Of a DNA stretch of 64,000 bases, positions 17,844-25,655 are shown piece after piece. The DNA comes from Altererythrobacter sp. Root672. GTDB lineage: Bacteria; Pseudomonadota; Alphaproteobacteria; Sphingomonadales; Sphingomonadaceae. The stretch spans positions 1,240,001 to 1,304,000 of the forward strand of contig NZ_LMHH01000001.1 in assembly GCF_001427865.1 (NCBI RefSeq), given 5' to 3'. Positions within the stretch are counted from its first letter, which is position 1. Each line of letters starts with the position of its first letter. The position numbers and the translations under genes are program-made. The notes under the pieces are model-generated. The model saw only the letters and a program-made list of their open reading frames with translations, ran no database searches and had not been told where the DNA came from.

Positions 17844-18605
17844 ATGCACGAGCTTAAAAATATCAGTGTCTCACTTATTTGTTCTACATCACTTGTGAGC
17901 GAAGGTCTCAGAAGGATATTGGACGAGAGGGAGTTCATCGTTGAGGGATCTTTCAAAAGCAGCCATGCTTTACTTGGCGATGGTGGAGAATTACTCCCCA
18001 GCACCGCTTCAGAACTTATCCTTCTCGATGTAAGCGCCGCCACCGAGTTGCGTGACGAAGTTGTCGCGCTGCGGAAGGCGTTCCCCAAGTCCAGGCTGGT
18101 GTTGCTTAGCGACACCTTCGAGCTCGACATCATGATTGAAGCTGTCAGAGCTGGAGCCGACGGATACATCCTGAAAGAGATCGCCTGCGAGTGTTTGCTG
18201 GAATCCCTCAAGCTTGTGGCGTTGGGCGAAAAGGTTCTCCCTGGCCAGTTGATTGAGCATCTGCCTCACGGCGGGATGATGAACAGCAACCACAATAAGG
18301 TTGAAGCCGACTTGGCTTCGCTGCTTTCGGAACGAGAAATCGAAACCTTGCGGTGCCTGATCATGGGCTACCCCAACAAGGTCATCGCCTATCGGCTCGA
18401 TATCAGCGAGGCGACCGTCAAGGTCCACGTCAAGGCAATCCTGCGCAAGCTGATGGTCCAAAATCGGACCCAGGCGGCGATCTGGGCGGTCAATCATGGC
18501 CTGGACTCCAATGCGGTCTGCGCGACAATTGCCGCAGCTCCGAACGCCGCGCGGCGGGCCGTCGAGGGGATCAAGTCCGACAGCCTGATTGCCATTGCTT
18601 CCTGA
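17844..18605 (+). CDS. NarL/LuxR-type regulator with degenerate receiver domain
   Basis: 253 residues. The N-terminal receiver-like domain keeps the phospho-acceptor position Asp62 (ELILLDVSA) and the conserved Lys111 (GYILKEI). It lacks the acidic pair at the end of beta-1: LICSTSLVSEG stands where DD-x-x-LVREG is usual, so Mg-dependent phosphorylation is doubtful. The C-terminal GerE HTH is intact (LLSEREIETLRCLIMGYPNK, ISEATVKVHVKAILRKL). AGAAGG lies seven bases before the ATG. It heads the exopolysaccharide locus and is the best candidate for its regulator. No partner kinase is adjacent. Confidence 0.85.
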   Translation: MHELKNISVSLICSTSLVSEGLRRILDEREFIVEGSFKSSHALLGDGGELLPSTASELILLDVSAATELRDEVVALRKAFPKSRLVLLSDTFELDIMIEAVRAGADGYILKEIACECLLESLKLVALGEKVLPGQLIEHLPHGGMMNSNHNKVEADLASLLSEREIETLRCLIMGYPNKVIAYRLDISEATVKVHVKAILRKLMVQNRTQAAIWAVNHGLDSNAVCATIAAAPNAARRAVEGIKSDSLIAIAS

Positions 18606-18731
18606 GGCGGGAAACTCCCCCCTATCCCGCCTAGGATCCTGCCAATCTCAAGCCCCGGTGGCGCAAACGAATTGAACGGCTAAACACGGATTTCGTCATT
18701 CGCGTTTACAGCTACCGGGGACTTGGAGAGC

Positions 18732-19172
18732 ATGGCTCTGCTAGAAATCGACGGCGATGAACTACGCAACGAGCTTGCGGCGATCGGGCGGTTCATCCTG
18801 GTCGGGATACTCAATACGGCGATCGGATATGCGATCATCCTCACGGGGCTGGCCGCCGGGCTTGGCGACTATTCGGCAAACCTGGCTGGTTTCGTTCTCG
18901 GCTTCCCGATTGCCTATACCTTGCAGCGTCGCTGGACTTTCCGAACAAGTTCCAAGGCGACGATCCTGGAAGCCGCGCTCTACGCGCTGTGTTTCCTGGC
19001 TGCGTACGGGATAAACCTTGCAGTCATCGCCATTGGCCGACGGCTAGGTTACGAGGAAAACGCAATCGTACAACTTGCCGCGATCTGCTTTTACTCTGGA
19101 TCGTTCTATGTATTGACGCGGCTTATTGTCTTTCGCGGAAAGGCACCAGCGTCGCAGTCTCGGCGAAATTGA
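18732..19172 (+). CDS. GtrA-like flippase family membrane protein
   Basis: 146 residues with four transmembrane segments. It shows the GtrA-family start RFILVGILNTAIGYAI and the conserved loop LGFPIAYTLQRRWTFR. GtrA-type proteins are thought to flip undecaprenyl-phosphate-linked sugars made by a GT2 (GtrB) partner. ATG 18732 has GGAG five bases upstream; TTG 18723 is an alternative. The 3' end overlaps the convergent GT2 gene by 50 bp, so the pair is physically interlocked. Confidence 0.88.
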   Translation: MALLEIDGDELRNELAAIGRFILVGILNTAIGYAIILTGLAAGLGDYSANLAGFVLGFPIAYTLQRRWTFRTSSKATILEAALYALCFLAAYGINLAVIAIGRRLGYEENAIVQLAAICFYSGSFYVLTRLIVFRGKAPASQSRRN

Positions 19173-20109
19173 TTTTGGTTTCGATTATCGGCTGGGCATC
19201 GTTCTTTGCCTGAAGGAACAACCTGCCGATGTATTCGCCCATGATCCCCATGAAGATGGCATTGATCGAAATCGACATCAGCAAGAGGATGGTGGTCGTC
19301 GCAAAACCGGCTGGCCATTCCTGACCGAGCAGTAGCCGCCCCACGATATAGACGAATGTCAGCACCAGGCTGAGCATCCCGATGACGATCCCCGCGATCG
19401 AAGCCAACCGCAGCGGCAAAAGCGAATGGTTCAGCACTCCATCGATTGCCAGGGATATCATCGACTTGATGGGGAACTTGCTTTCTCCGGCAATCCGGTC
19501 GGCCCGATCGTATTCGAGTCCGATCTGGGAGAACCCCATCGAACTGATCAGTCCGCGCAGATAGGGAGTGGTATCGTCGACCTTACGCAGCTCGTTCAGG
19601 ATGCGCCGGTCAACCAGCCTGAACTCACCGGCATTGACCGGCAGATCGTCCTCGCTGATCCAGGAAATGAAGCGGTAGAAAGTTCGTCTCGACGACGCGA
19701 CGAGAAAGCCGTCCGCCAGGGACCTGCGGATGCCGTAGACGACCTGGTTACCCAGCCCCCAGAGACGCAACATGTCGGGGATCAGCTCCGGCGGGTCCTG
19801 CAGATCGCAATCGAGCTGGACCGAACAGTCGCCCGAAGCCGCCTTGTAGGCACACAGGAGCGAGCGCTGGTACCCGAAGTTGCGTGAGAAGCGGATGACC
19901 TTGAGCTTCGGATCACGCTTGGCGAGGCCCTCGAGCAGTTCAAACGTCCTGTCCGTCGAGTGATTGTCAGTGACGATTATCTCGTAGTCGTAGTCTGTGA
20001 GCTTGCTGAACGTGTTCACGATCGCCGCATAGGCGCGTTCGACGTTCGCCTCCTCGTTGTAGGCCGGCACCAGAACCGAAACGAGTGTCTTGCGCTCAGC
20101 CACTGCCAT
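19123..20109 (-). CDS. GT2 glycosyltransferase, GtrB/DPM-like
   Basis: 328-residue family 2 glycosyltransferase. The fold begins SVLVPAYNEEANVE, the metal/nucleotide site is LDCDLQDPPELI, and ITD-type strand IIVTDNHSTDRTFE and RFSRNFGYQRSL follow. Two C-terminal transmembrane helices (SIAGIVIGMLSLVLTFVY and TTILLLMSISINAIFMGI) match polyprenyl-phosphate glycosyltransferases that load a sugar on undecaprenyl phosphate. It is the last gene of the CDP-sugar operon (14-bp overlap with the epimerase gene) and faces its likely partner gtrA-like gene. Confidence 0.93.
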   Translation of the reverse strand: MAVAERKTLVSVLVPAYNEEANVERAYAAIVNTFSKLTDYDYEIIVTDNHSTDRTFELLEGLAKRDPKLKVIRFSRNFGYQRSLLCAYKAASGDCSVQLDCDLQDPPELIPDMLRLWGLGNQVVYGIRRSLADGFLVASSRRTFYRFISWISEDDLPVNAGEFRLVDRRILNELRKVDDTTPYLRGLISSMGFSQIGLEYDRADRIAGESKFPIKSMISLAIDGVLNHSLLPLRLASIAGIVIGMLSLVLTFVYIVGRLLLGQEWPAGFATTTILLLMSISINAIFMGIMGEYIGRLFLQAKNDAQPIIETKINFAETATLVPFRERQ

Positions 20110-21058
20110 GCCCCGCTCTTAAGTGATCCCCATCCCCGACCGACAGCAGCCTGGCCAGGCCTTCTTCGAGCGAAAGCGAGGCTCGCCACCCGAATACTTG
20201 CCAGGCGAGCGACGTATCCGATCGCAACTCCGTCGACGGCGATTGAGCCGGGCCGAAGTGCAGTCGTTGCGGATCGCTGCCTATCAGTGTCACAACAGTC
20301 TCGGCCACCTGTCGCATCGTGGGCGCGACACCCGTGCCGATATTTACCAGTCTGCAAGCCCGATCATGCTGTTTCGCGACCAGCAGCAGAGCGTCGACGA
20401 CGTCGTCCACATGGATCAGATCGCGCCGGTCTTCGGGCCGCTTGATGTCGAAATCGCGCCCAGCGAGACAGGCTTCGACCAATGCGGGAAGCAGGAAGTT
20501 GTGGGACTGGCCAGGCCCATAGGTGAGCGCAAGCCGCGCGGTGATGACCGGAAACGCAAGCTTGTCCGCTAACATCTCGAGGTACTGCGTACCGGCAAGA
20601 AGACCCGCACCGTAGGCGTTTCGCGGGGCCTCGCGGACGCCCTCAAGATAGGGGAGCGGTACGTCGCCATATTCGGCGATACTGCCCGCGCGCACCACGA
20701 CAGCTGGCGGCACACTGAGACCCTCGAGCGCTTCGACCAGACTGATCAGGGGCTCGACGAGGTGCTTTACGGAGAGATGCGCTGCCGCAGGCGATGCCTG
20801 TGTGCCCGCCCGCGTTTCCGCACCGAGATGGAAAACGATCTCTGGCTGGACCCGCTCGATGCAAGTTCTAACCGCATCCCGATCTTCGAGATCAGCACGG
20901 TGGATGACGATTTTGTCTGCGTTGCGGGCGATCCGCCCAACATGTGATCCTGGCCGGATGACCGCGTGTACCTTTGCCCCTTCACGGATCAGCCGGTCGG
21001 TCAGGTGCGAGCCGATAAAGCCCGCAGCACCTGTAACGAGACAGACTGACCCTTCCAT
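20096..21058 (-). CDS. NAD-dependent epimerase/dehydratase-like SDR, catalytic lysine absent
   Basis: 320-residue extended SDR. The nucleotide site VTGAAGFIGSHLTD is intact and the catalytic-region Ser is present (VRAGSIAEYG). The YxxxK motif reads NAYGAGLLAG: Tyr is kept but Leu stands at the Lys position. Position 4 of the operon after a C-methyltransferase suggests a 4-ketoreductase or epimerase acting on the CDP-sugar. The missing Lys makes normal catalysis uncertain. The substrate end has YGPGQSHNFLLPALVE and RRDLIHVDDVVDAL, as in sugar-nucleotide SDRs. Confidence 0.85.
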   Translation of the reverse strand: MEGSVCLVTGAAGFIGSHLTDRLIREGAKVHAVIRPGSHVGRIARNADKIVIHRADLEDRDAVRTCIERVQPEIVFHLGAETRAGTQASPAAAHLSVKHLVEPLISLVEALEGLSVPPAVVVRAGSIAEYGDVPLPYLEGVREAPRNAYGAGLLAGTQYLEMLADKLAFPVITARLALTYGPGQSHNFLLPALVEACLAGRDFDIKRPEDRRDLIHVDDVVDALLLVAKQHDRACRLVNIGTGVAPTMRQVAETVVTLIGSDPQRLHFGPAQSPSTELRSDTSLAWQVFGWRASLSLEEGLARLLSVGDGDHLRAGHGSG

Positions 21059-21084
21059 TTCGCGCTATCCCGCCCCCGGGTTTT

Positions 21085-22344
21085 CTAGACCAGCCGTGGC
21101 TCCGGGAACGGGACAAGGAACTTGCCTCCGCGCGCCCGGAAGTCAGCTTGCTGCTCCTTGATTTCGTCGAAGAAGTTCCACGCGAGCATGAAGAGGATGT
21201 CCGGCTTTTCTTCCTCGATGGCTTCCACCGGCCTGATGGGAATTCGCAGGTTCGGCGAGAACAGGCCGTGCTTGAGCGGGTTCTTGTCGACCAGGAAGTC
21301 GAGATACTGCGTCCCGATCCCGTAGTAGGTGATCATGGTGTTGCCGCGGGCCGAAGCGCCATATCCGGCGATCCGGAGGCCCTGCACCTTGAGGTCGTCG
21401 AGCATTTCGCGAAGCCGCATGCCGGTCTCATCGAAGCGTTCAACGCGAGCATCATAGGTGGCCTGGTCGAGCATGCCGCCGGCAGCCTCCTCGTCCAGCA
21501 TTTCGGCCACCAGGGGATTGATGGGGTACCCCGCCGATTTCCTGGTCAGGAACACTCGCATCGAGCCGCCGTGGATGTTGGGCAGCCGTTGAGCGTCGGA
21601 GACTTCGAGGCCGAAGAACGCGCCTAGCTTCGCGATCGACAGGAGACTGAACTCCGAAACATGCTCGTGATACATGTTGTCGAACTCGGCCAGTTCGAGC
21701 ATTTCCTTCGCGCGCGGTACTTCGATGATGAAGGTACCGTCCTCGGCAAGCAGGATGCAGACGGCATCCATGAAGCTGTGCAGGTCGCCGATGTGATTGA
21801 AGGTGTTGGTCGTGACGATGACCTTGGCGCGACCGTGCGCTGCCTTCACTTCGTTTGCCGATTGCCGATGGAAGTAGTCGATGTGGGTCTGAACCCCCCT
21901 CGCAGCAGCCAACTCGGCAATGTTCTCAGCTGGATCGATGCCCAGTGTCTTGCAACCAAGGGCATTGCAGGCGGCGAGCAGCAATCCGTCATTGCTGCCG
22001 ATATCGACAACAAGCCCTTCCGTCCCTGCCCGCTCGGCGATGACGCGCGAGAAGCCTTCGAAATGGCTCTGCATCGTGGCCGCGCCGGAAGGCACATAGA
22101 GATAATGGGAGAAGAAGTTCTCCGGAATCTGGTCCGCCACCGCGATCAGCCCGCATTCGAGGCACACGTGCGCGTTCAGTGGAAAGGAAGGCTGTTCGCG
22201 TTCCATGTCCTCAGGCCGGATGAGCATCTGAGCTGGCGAGTGCGAGCCGTACTCCAGGAACAGGTACGGGTCCGGTGCCTTGCAAGCGCGACAGCTCGAA
22301 AGCGTGGCGTGGTCGACACGTTCGACGGATTGCGGGTCAAGCAT
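21085..22344 (-). CDS. Sugar-nucleotide C-methyltransferase (TylC3-type)
   Basis: 419 residues with the three-part architecture of NDP-hexose C-methyltransferases. An N-terminal zinc-binding region has CRACKAPDP and CLECGL. A SAM-binding core shows VVDIGSNDGLLLAACNALG and GIDPAEN with the EHVSEFSLLS stretch. The C-terminal domain has GLRIAGYGASARGNTMITYYG. Such enzymes methylate C3 of 4-keto-6-deoxy sugars. ATG 22344 overlaps the upstream dehydrase stop by 8 bp; the longer ORF from 22494 lies inside that gene. It implies a branched-chain C-methyl sugar in the polymer. Confidence 0.9.
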   Translation of the reverse strand: MLDPQSVERVDHATLSSCRACKAPDPYLFLEYGSHSPAQMLIRPEDMEREQPSFPLNAHVCLECGLIAVADQIPENFFSHYLYVPSGAATMQSHFEGFSRVIAERAGTEGLVVDIGSNDGLLLAACNALGCKTLGIDPAENIAELAAARGVQTHIDYFHRQSANEVKAAHGRAKVIVTTNTFNHIGDLHSFMDAVCILLAEDGTFIIEVPRAKEMLELAEFDNMYHEHVSEFSLLSIAKLGAFFGLEVSDAQRLPNIHGGSMRVFLTRKSAGYPINPLVAEMLDEEAAGGMLDQATYDARVERFDETGMRLREMLDDLKVQGLRIAGYGASARGNTMITYYGIGTQYLDFLVDKNPLKHGLFSPNLRIPIRPVEAIEEEKPDILFMLAWNFFDEIKEQQADFRARGGKFLVPFPEPRLV

Positions 22345-23557
22345 TTGCGGCCTCTTGCATTGGATTGAAAAGACGCTCGCGGACGAACGCTTCGAAACAC
22401 TCGTGCATGTAGTCGAGTTGAGCTTCTTCGAGCCCGTGATGACACGCGAGCAGGATACCGCCCCGCATGACCGCATCAGCCACCGGGTAACCATCGGCGG
22501 AAGTAGTCGAAACGACCGACTTCATTGCGGGTTGGCGCAGGATGTTGCCGGTGAAGACCGGACGGGTCTGCACATCGCGTTCCTCGAGCCAGATCTGCAG
22601 CTCGCGGCGGGTGAACGGCGCATCGGCGCGGATCGTCATCGGGAATGCCAGCCAGCCGGTACGCGATTCCGGCAGCTGCTTGGGAAGGATGAACCACTCT
22701 TCGTACGCCTTGAAGAAGTCGTACTGGCGCTTGAAGTTGTGCTCCCGCGCCGCGATGTTGTTTTCCAGCTTGTTGAGCTGGATCAACCCGAACGCAGCGC
22801 CCATTTCCGACGGCTCGACGTTGTAGCCAAGCTCTTCGAACAGGAACTTCGCGTCGTAGCTGATTCCGTCGAGCTCGACGTTGAAGCGCTTCTCGATGCT
22901 CTCGGAATCCACGTAGAGCGACGAAGTCCTGCCCCATGACCGGAGCAAGAGCGCGCGACGCCCAAGCTCCTCGTCCGACACGCACAGCATGCCACCGTTG
23001 CCGGCGGCATTGATGACGTGCGAACCGTAGAAGCTCGTCGTGCTGATGTGTGAACGAGTTCCGGTGCTGGTGCCGCGTATCGTCGCGCCCAGGGTATCGG
23101 CGCTGTCTTCGATCACCATCAGGCCGTGCGCATCGGCGATGTCGCGAATTCTATCCCAATCGGGGAGGTTGCCGATCAAGGACGGGATCATCATGGCCTT
23201 GGTCTTCGGGCCGATCAGTTCCTCGATCTTGTCGACGTCGATGTTGTAGGTGCCCTCTGCCGCATCGATGAAGGCGGGTACGAGCCGCCCGCGAACGATC
23301 GGTGCAACCGTCGTCGCGAAGGTCAAAGCGGGAGTGATGACCTCGCTACCTTCGGGAAGGTTGAGCAGCTCCATCGCAAGGTAATTCGCGCTCGAGCCGC
23401 TGTTCACCATGATGCCGTGGCTCTTGGCGAACAGCGCCGCGACGCGTTCCTGCATTTCGCGCACTTTTGCCCCCATCTGCGTGGATGTGCGGAGCACCTC
23501 CACGACAGCGGCGATTTCCTCTTCGCCATGGACCGTCTGGCCGTAGTTCACGCGCAT
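22337..23557 (-). CDS. DegT-family CDP-sugar 3-dehydrase-like PLP/PMP protein
   Basis: 406-residue DegT/DnrJ/EryC1-fold protein. At the position where aminotransferases bind PLP through Lys it has His180 (SFYGSHVINAAGNGG). This is the hallmark of the PMP-dependent dehydrases RfbH/AscC and ColD. It is encoded between CDP-glucose 4,6-dehydratase and a C-methyltransferase, so CDP-4-keto-6-deoxyglucose 3-dehydrase is the best call. It lacks the CxCxC-type cysteine cluster that binds [2Fe-2S] in RfbH, which argues for a ColD-like route or another electron scheme. Overlaps are 10 bp with rfbG and 8 bp with the methyltransferase. Confidence 0.85.
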   Translation of the reverse strand: MRVNYGQTVHGEEEIAAVVEVLRTSTQMGAKVREMQERVAALFAKSHGIMVNSGSSANYLAMELLNLPEGSEVITPALTFATTVAPIVRGRLVPAFIDAAEGTYNIDVDKIEELIGPKTKAMMIPSLIGNLPDWDRIRDIADAHGLMVIEDSADTLGATIRGTSTGTRSHISTTSFYGSHVINAAGNGGMLCVSDEELGRRALLLRSWGRTSSLYVDSESIEKRFNVELDGISYDAKFLFEELGYNVEPSEMGAAFGLIQLNKLENNIAAREHNFKRQYDFFKAYEEWFILPKQLPESRTGWLAFPMTIRADAPFTRRELQIWLEERDVQTRPVFTGNILRQPAMKSVVSTTSADGYPVADAVMRGGILLACHHGLEEAQLDYMHECFEAFVRERLFNPMQEAANA

Positions 23558-24687
23558 GCCTGGATCTTCTCCTGAACACGAGAGGACAATTCTGCAGATG
23601 CCGCGAAGCTGGCGATCTGTTCGATGGTTAGCGACCGCATGTTTTCCGAGCCATCCGCGAAAGCGCGATACCAATTGGTGGTCATGGCAATCGCTTGCTC
23701 GGTGGTGAGCCTGGGCCGCCAGCCGAGCCGGCCAAGCGCCTTGCTGCTGTCGAGCGTGAGCATGCCGGCCTCGTGAGGGTCGTCGGTCCGCTTGCCGAAT
23801 GCGATAGAGGCAGCGCCTGGCCCCCAGGTCTTCTGTAGAATTCGGGCTATAGTCTCGACATCGACGAATGCGTCCGGGTTCGGGCCGAAGTTCCACGCCT
23901 CCGCGAAGTCAGGTGCGGCATCGCTGAGCAGCAAGGCACCGATCGTGAGGTAGCCCGACAAGGGCTCGAGGACGTGCTGCCACGGCCGCACGCTGGCAGG
24001 GTTGCGAATGGCGACTGCCGTTCCGGCGATCGTCGCTCGGATGATGTCAGGGACCAGTCGATCTACGGCCCAATCGCCGCCACCGATGACATTCCCCGCG
24101 CGTACCGTGGCGATCTGGCAACCTTTGGGATCGCTGAAGTAGGATCGCCGAAAGGAGCTGGCGACCAGCTCCGTGCATCCCTTGGAAGCGCTGTAAGGAT
24201 CTGCCCCGCCCATCGGGTCAATCTCGCGATAGGGCCAGGGCCACTCGTTATTCTCGTAGCATTTGTCGCTGGTGACGACGACCACGCCGCGCACGGTTGG
24301 CATCCGCCGAACTTGATCCAGCACCACAGCCGTTCCGACAGCATTGGTCCGAAACGTGTCCACAGGATCAGCGTAGGAAGGACGCACGAGTGATTGTGCG
24401 GCCATGTGAATAACGAGATCGGGCTCCAGTCCCTCGCAGGCCCGCCCAAAGTCCGCCCCGTCGCGAATGTCTCCGATGCGATGATCGATGACGTCGGCCA
24501 GGCCTACCGCTGAGAACAGCGAGGGACCCTCAGCAGGCGGCAAGGCAATCCCCGTCACCTCGGCCCCCAGCTCCTTCAGCCAGAGGCACAGCCAGCCTCC
24601 CTTGAAGCCCGTATGGCCTGTAACAAGGACCCGCTTGCCGGCAAATTGAGCTGCCAGGGCGTCATGGCAGATCGCTTGTTCAGGCAT
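23548..24687 (-). CDS. rfbG: CDP-glucose 4,6-dehydratase
   Basis: 379-residue extended SDR that converts CDP-glucose to CDP-4-keto-6-deoxyglucose. It has the NAD site VTGHTGFKGGWLCLWLKELG typical of RfbG, the active-site motif DPYSASKGCTELV (YxxxK intact), VVVVTSDKCYEN, and VRAGNVIGGGDWAVDRLVPD followed by RPWQHVLEPLSGYL. It overlaps the cytidylyltransferase gene by 8 bp and the 3-dehydrase-like gene by 10 bp, a tightly coupled pathway operon. Confidence 0.95.
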   Translation of the reverse strand: MPEQAICHDALAAQFAGKRVLVTGHTGFKGGWLCLWLKELGAEVTGIALPPAEGPSLFSAVGLADVIDHRIGDIRDGADFGRACEGLEPDLVIHMAAQSLVRPSYADPVDTFRTNAVGTAVVLDQVRRMPTVRGVVVVTSDKCYENNEWPWPYREIDPMGGADPYSASKGCTELVASSFRRSYFSDPKGCQIATVRAGNVIGGGDWAVDRLVPDIIRATIAGTAVAIRNPASVRPWQHVLEPLSGYLTIGALLLSDAAPDFAEAWNFGPNPDAFVDVETIARILQKTWGPGAASIAFGKRTDDPHEAGMLTLDSSKALGRLGWRPRLTTEQAIAMTTNWYRAFADGSENMRSLTIEQIASFAASAELSSRVQEKIQACA

Positions 24688-25501
24688 TGACGGCCTTCGC
24701 CTGCCAATCTGTCGAGGTGATCGCCTGACCGTTCTCGAAATCCATCCACGGCGGCAGCGGCTCGGAGCCTAGCTTGTTCAGCGTGTCGCGATCGCGCACG
24801 GTGTCCATGGGGTGCCAGAAGCCCTTGTGCATGAAGGCCATCAATTCGCCATCACGCGCCAAGTTTGTCAGCGGACCTTGCTCCAGCGGCTCGTCGTCGC
24901 CGGTCAGGTAATCGAGCACACCCGGTTCGAAGACGAAGAAGCCCCCGTTGATCCAGGTTTCGTGCTTGCGCACCTTTTCCGTGAATTCCACGACCTGGTT
25001 GCCGTCCAGCTCCAGATTGCCGAACCTGGCGGGTGGCTGCACGGCCGTGACGGTCGCAAGCTTGCCATGCGAGCGGTGGAACTCCAGCAGCGCCTCGATA
25101 TCGATGTTCCCCACTCCGTCGGAGTAGGTGACCATGAAAGTCTCGTCGTCGAGCCAGTCGCGCAAGCGACGGATGCGGCCACCGGTCATGGTGGCAACAC
25201 CGGTGTCGACCACCGATACCCGCCAGTCCACCTTTGACGTTGGGCGCAGGGCCATTTCACCGTTGCCGATGCCAACGGTGAAATCGTTGGTCATCAGGTG
25301 CAGCCCCTGGAAGAAGCTCTTGATCGATAGGGCCTTGTAGCCACAGGCCACGATGAAATCGGCGTGCCCCCAGTGATCGTAGATATCCATCACGTGAAGC
25401 ATGATCGGCCGCCCGGCGACTTCGACCATGGGCTTCGGTATGTGGACGGTTTCTTCCGCGAGGCGTGAACCAAGTCCGCCCGCTAGCAAGACTACCTTCA
25501 T
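24680..25501 (-). CDS. rfbF: Glucose-1-phosphate cytidylyltransferase
   Basis: 273-residue nucleotidyltransferase forming CDP-glucose from CTP and glucose-1-phosphate. It begins KVVLLAGGLGSRLAEET with IPKPMVEVAGRPIM. The family-typical segments FMVTYSDGVGNIDI, WINGGFFVFEPGVLDYL and HKGFWHPMDTVRDRD are all present. It is the first gene of the CDP-sugar operon; transcription probably starts in the 154-bp gap 25502-25655 upstream. Confidence 0.96.
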   Translation of the reverse strand: MKVVLLAGGLGSRLAEETVHIPKPMVEVAGRPIMLHVMDIYDHWGHADFIVACGYKALSIKSFFQGLHLMTNDFTVGIGNGEMALRPTSKVDWRVSVVDTGVATMTGGRIRRLRDWLDDETFMVTYSDGVGNIDIEALLEFHRSHGKLATVTAVQPPARFGNLELDGNQVVEFTEKVRKHETWINGGFFVFEPGVLDYLTGDDEPLEQGPLTNLARDGELMAFMHKGFWHPMDTVRDRDTLNKLGSEPLPPWMDFENGQAITSTDWQAKAVNA

Positions 25502-25655
25502 TTGGCCCTCCGATGCACGGAAATCTCCGCGCGTCGCGTGGTTAAATACCTGTCGATTTTACGGAACCGGGCCGATGCTTCTAAATGGGCATCGGGGTTA
25601 GGCAGCTTTAGACAATCGGTGTACCAACGGGCTAGCGCCCCACCTAAATCGTCAG

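Noticed and set aside
17638-17898. 86-codon plus frame before the LuxR-type regulator
   Set aside because: No ribosome site, no motif, overlaps the regulator start; better read as leader DNA.
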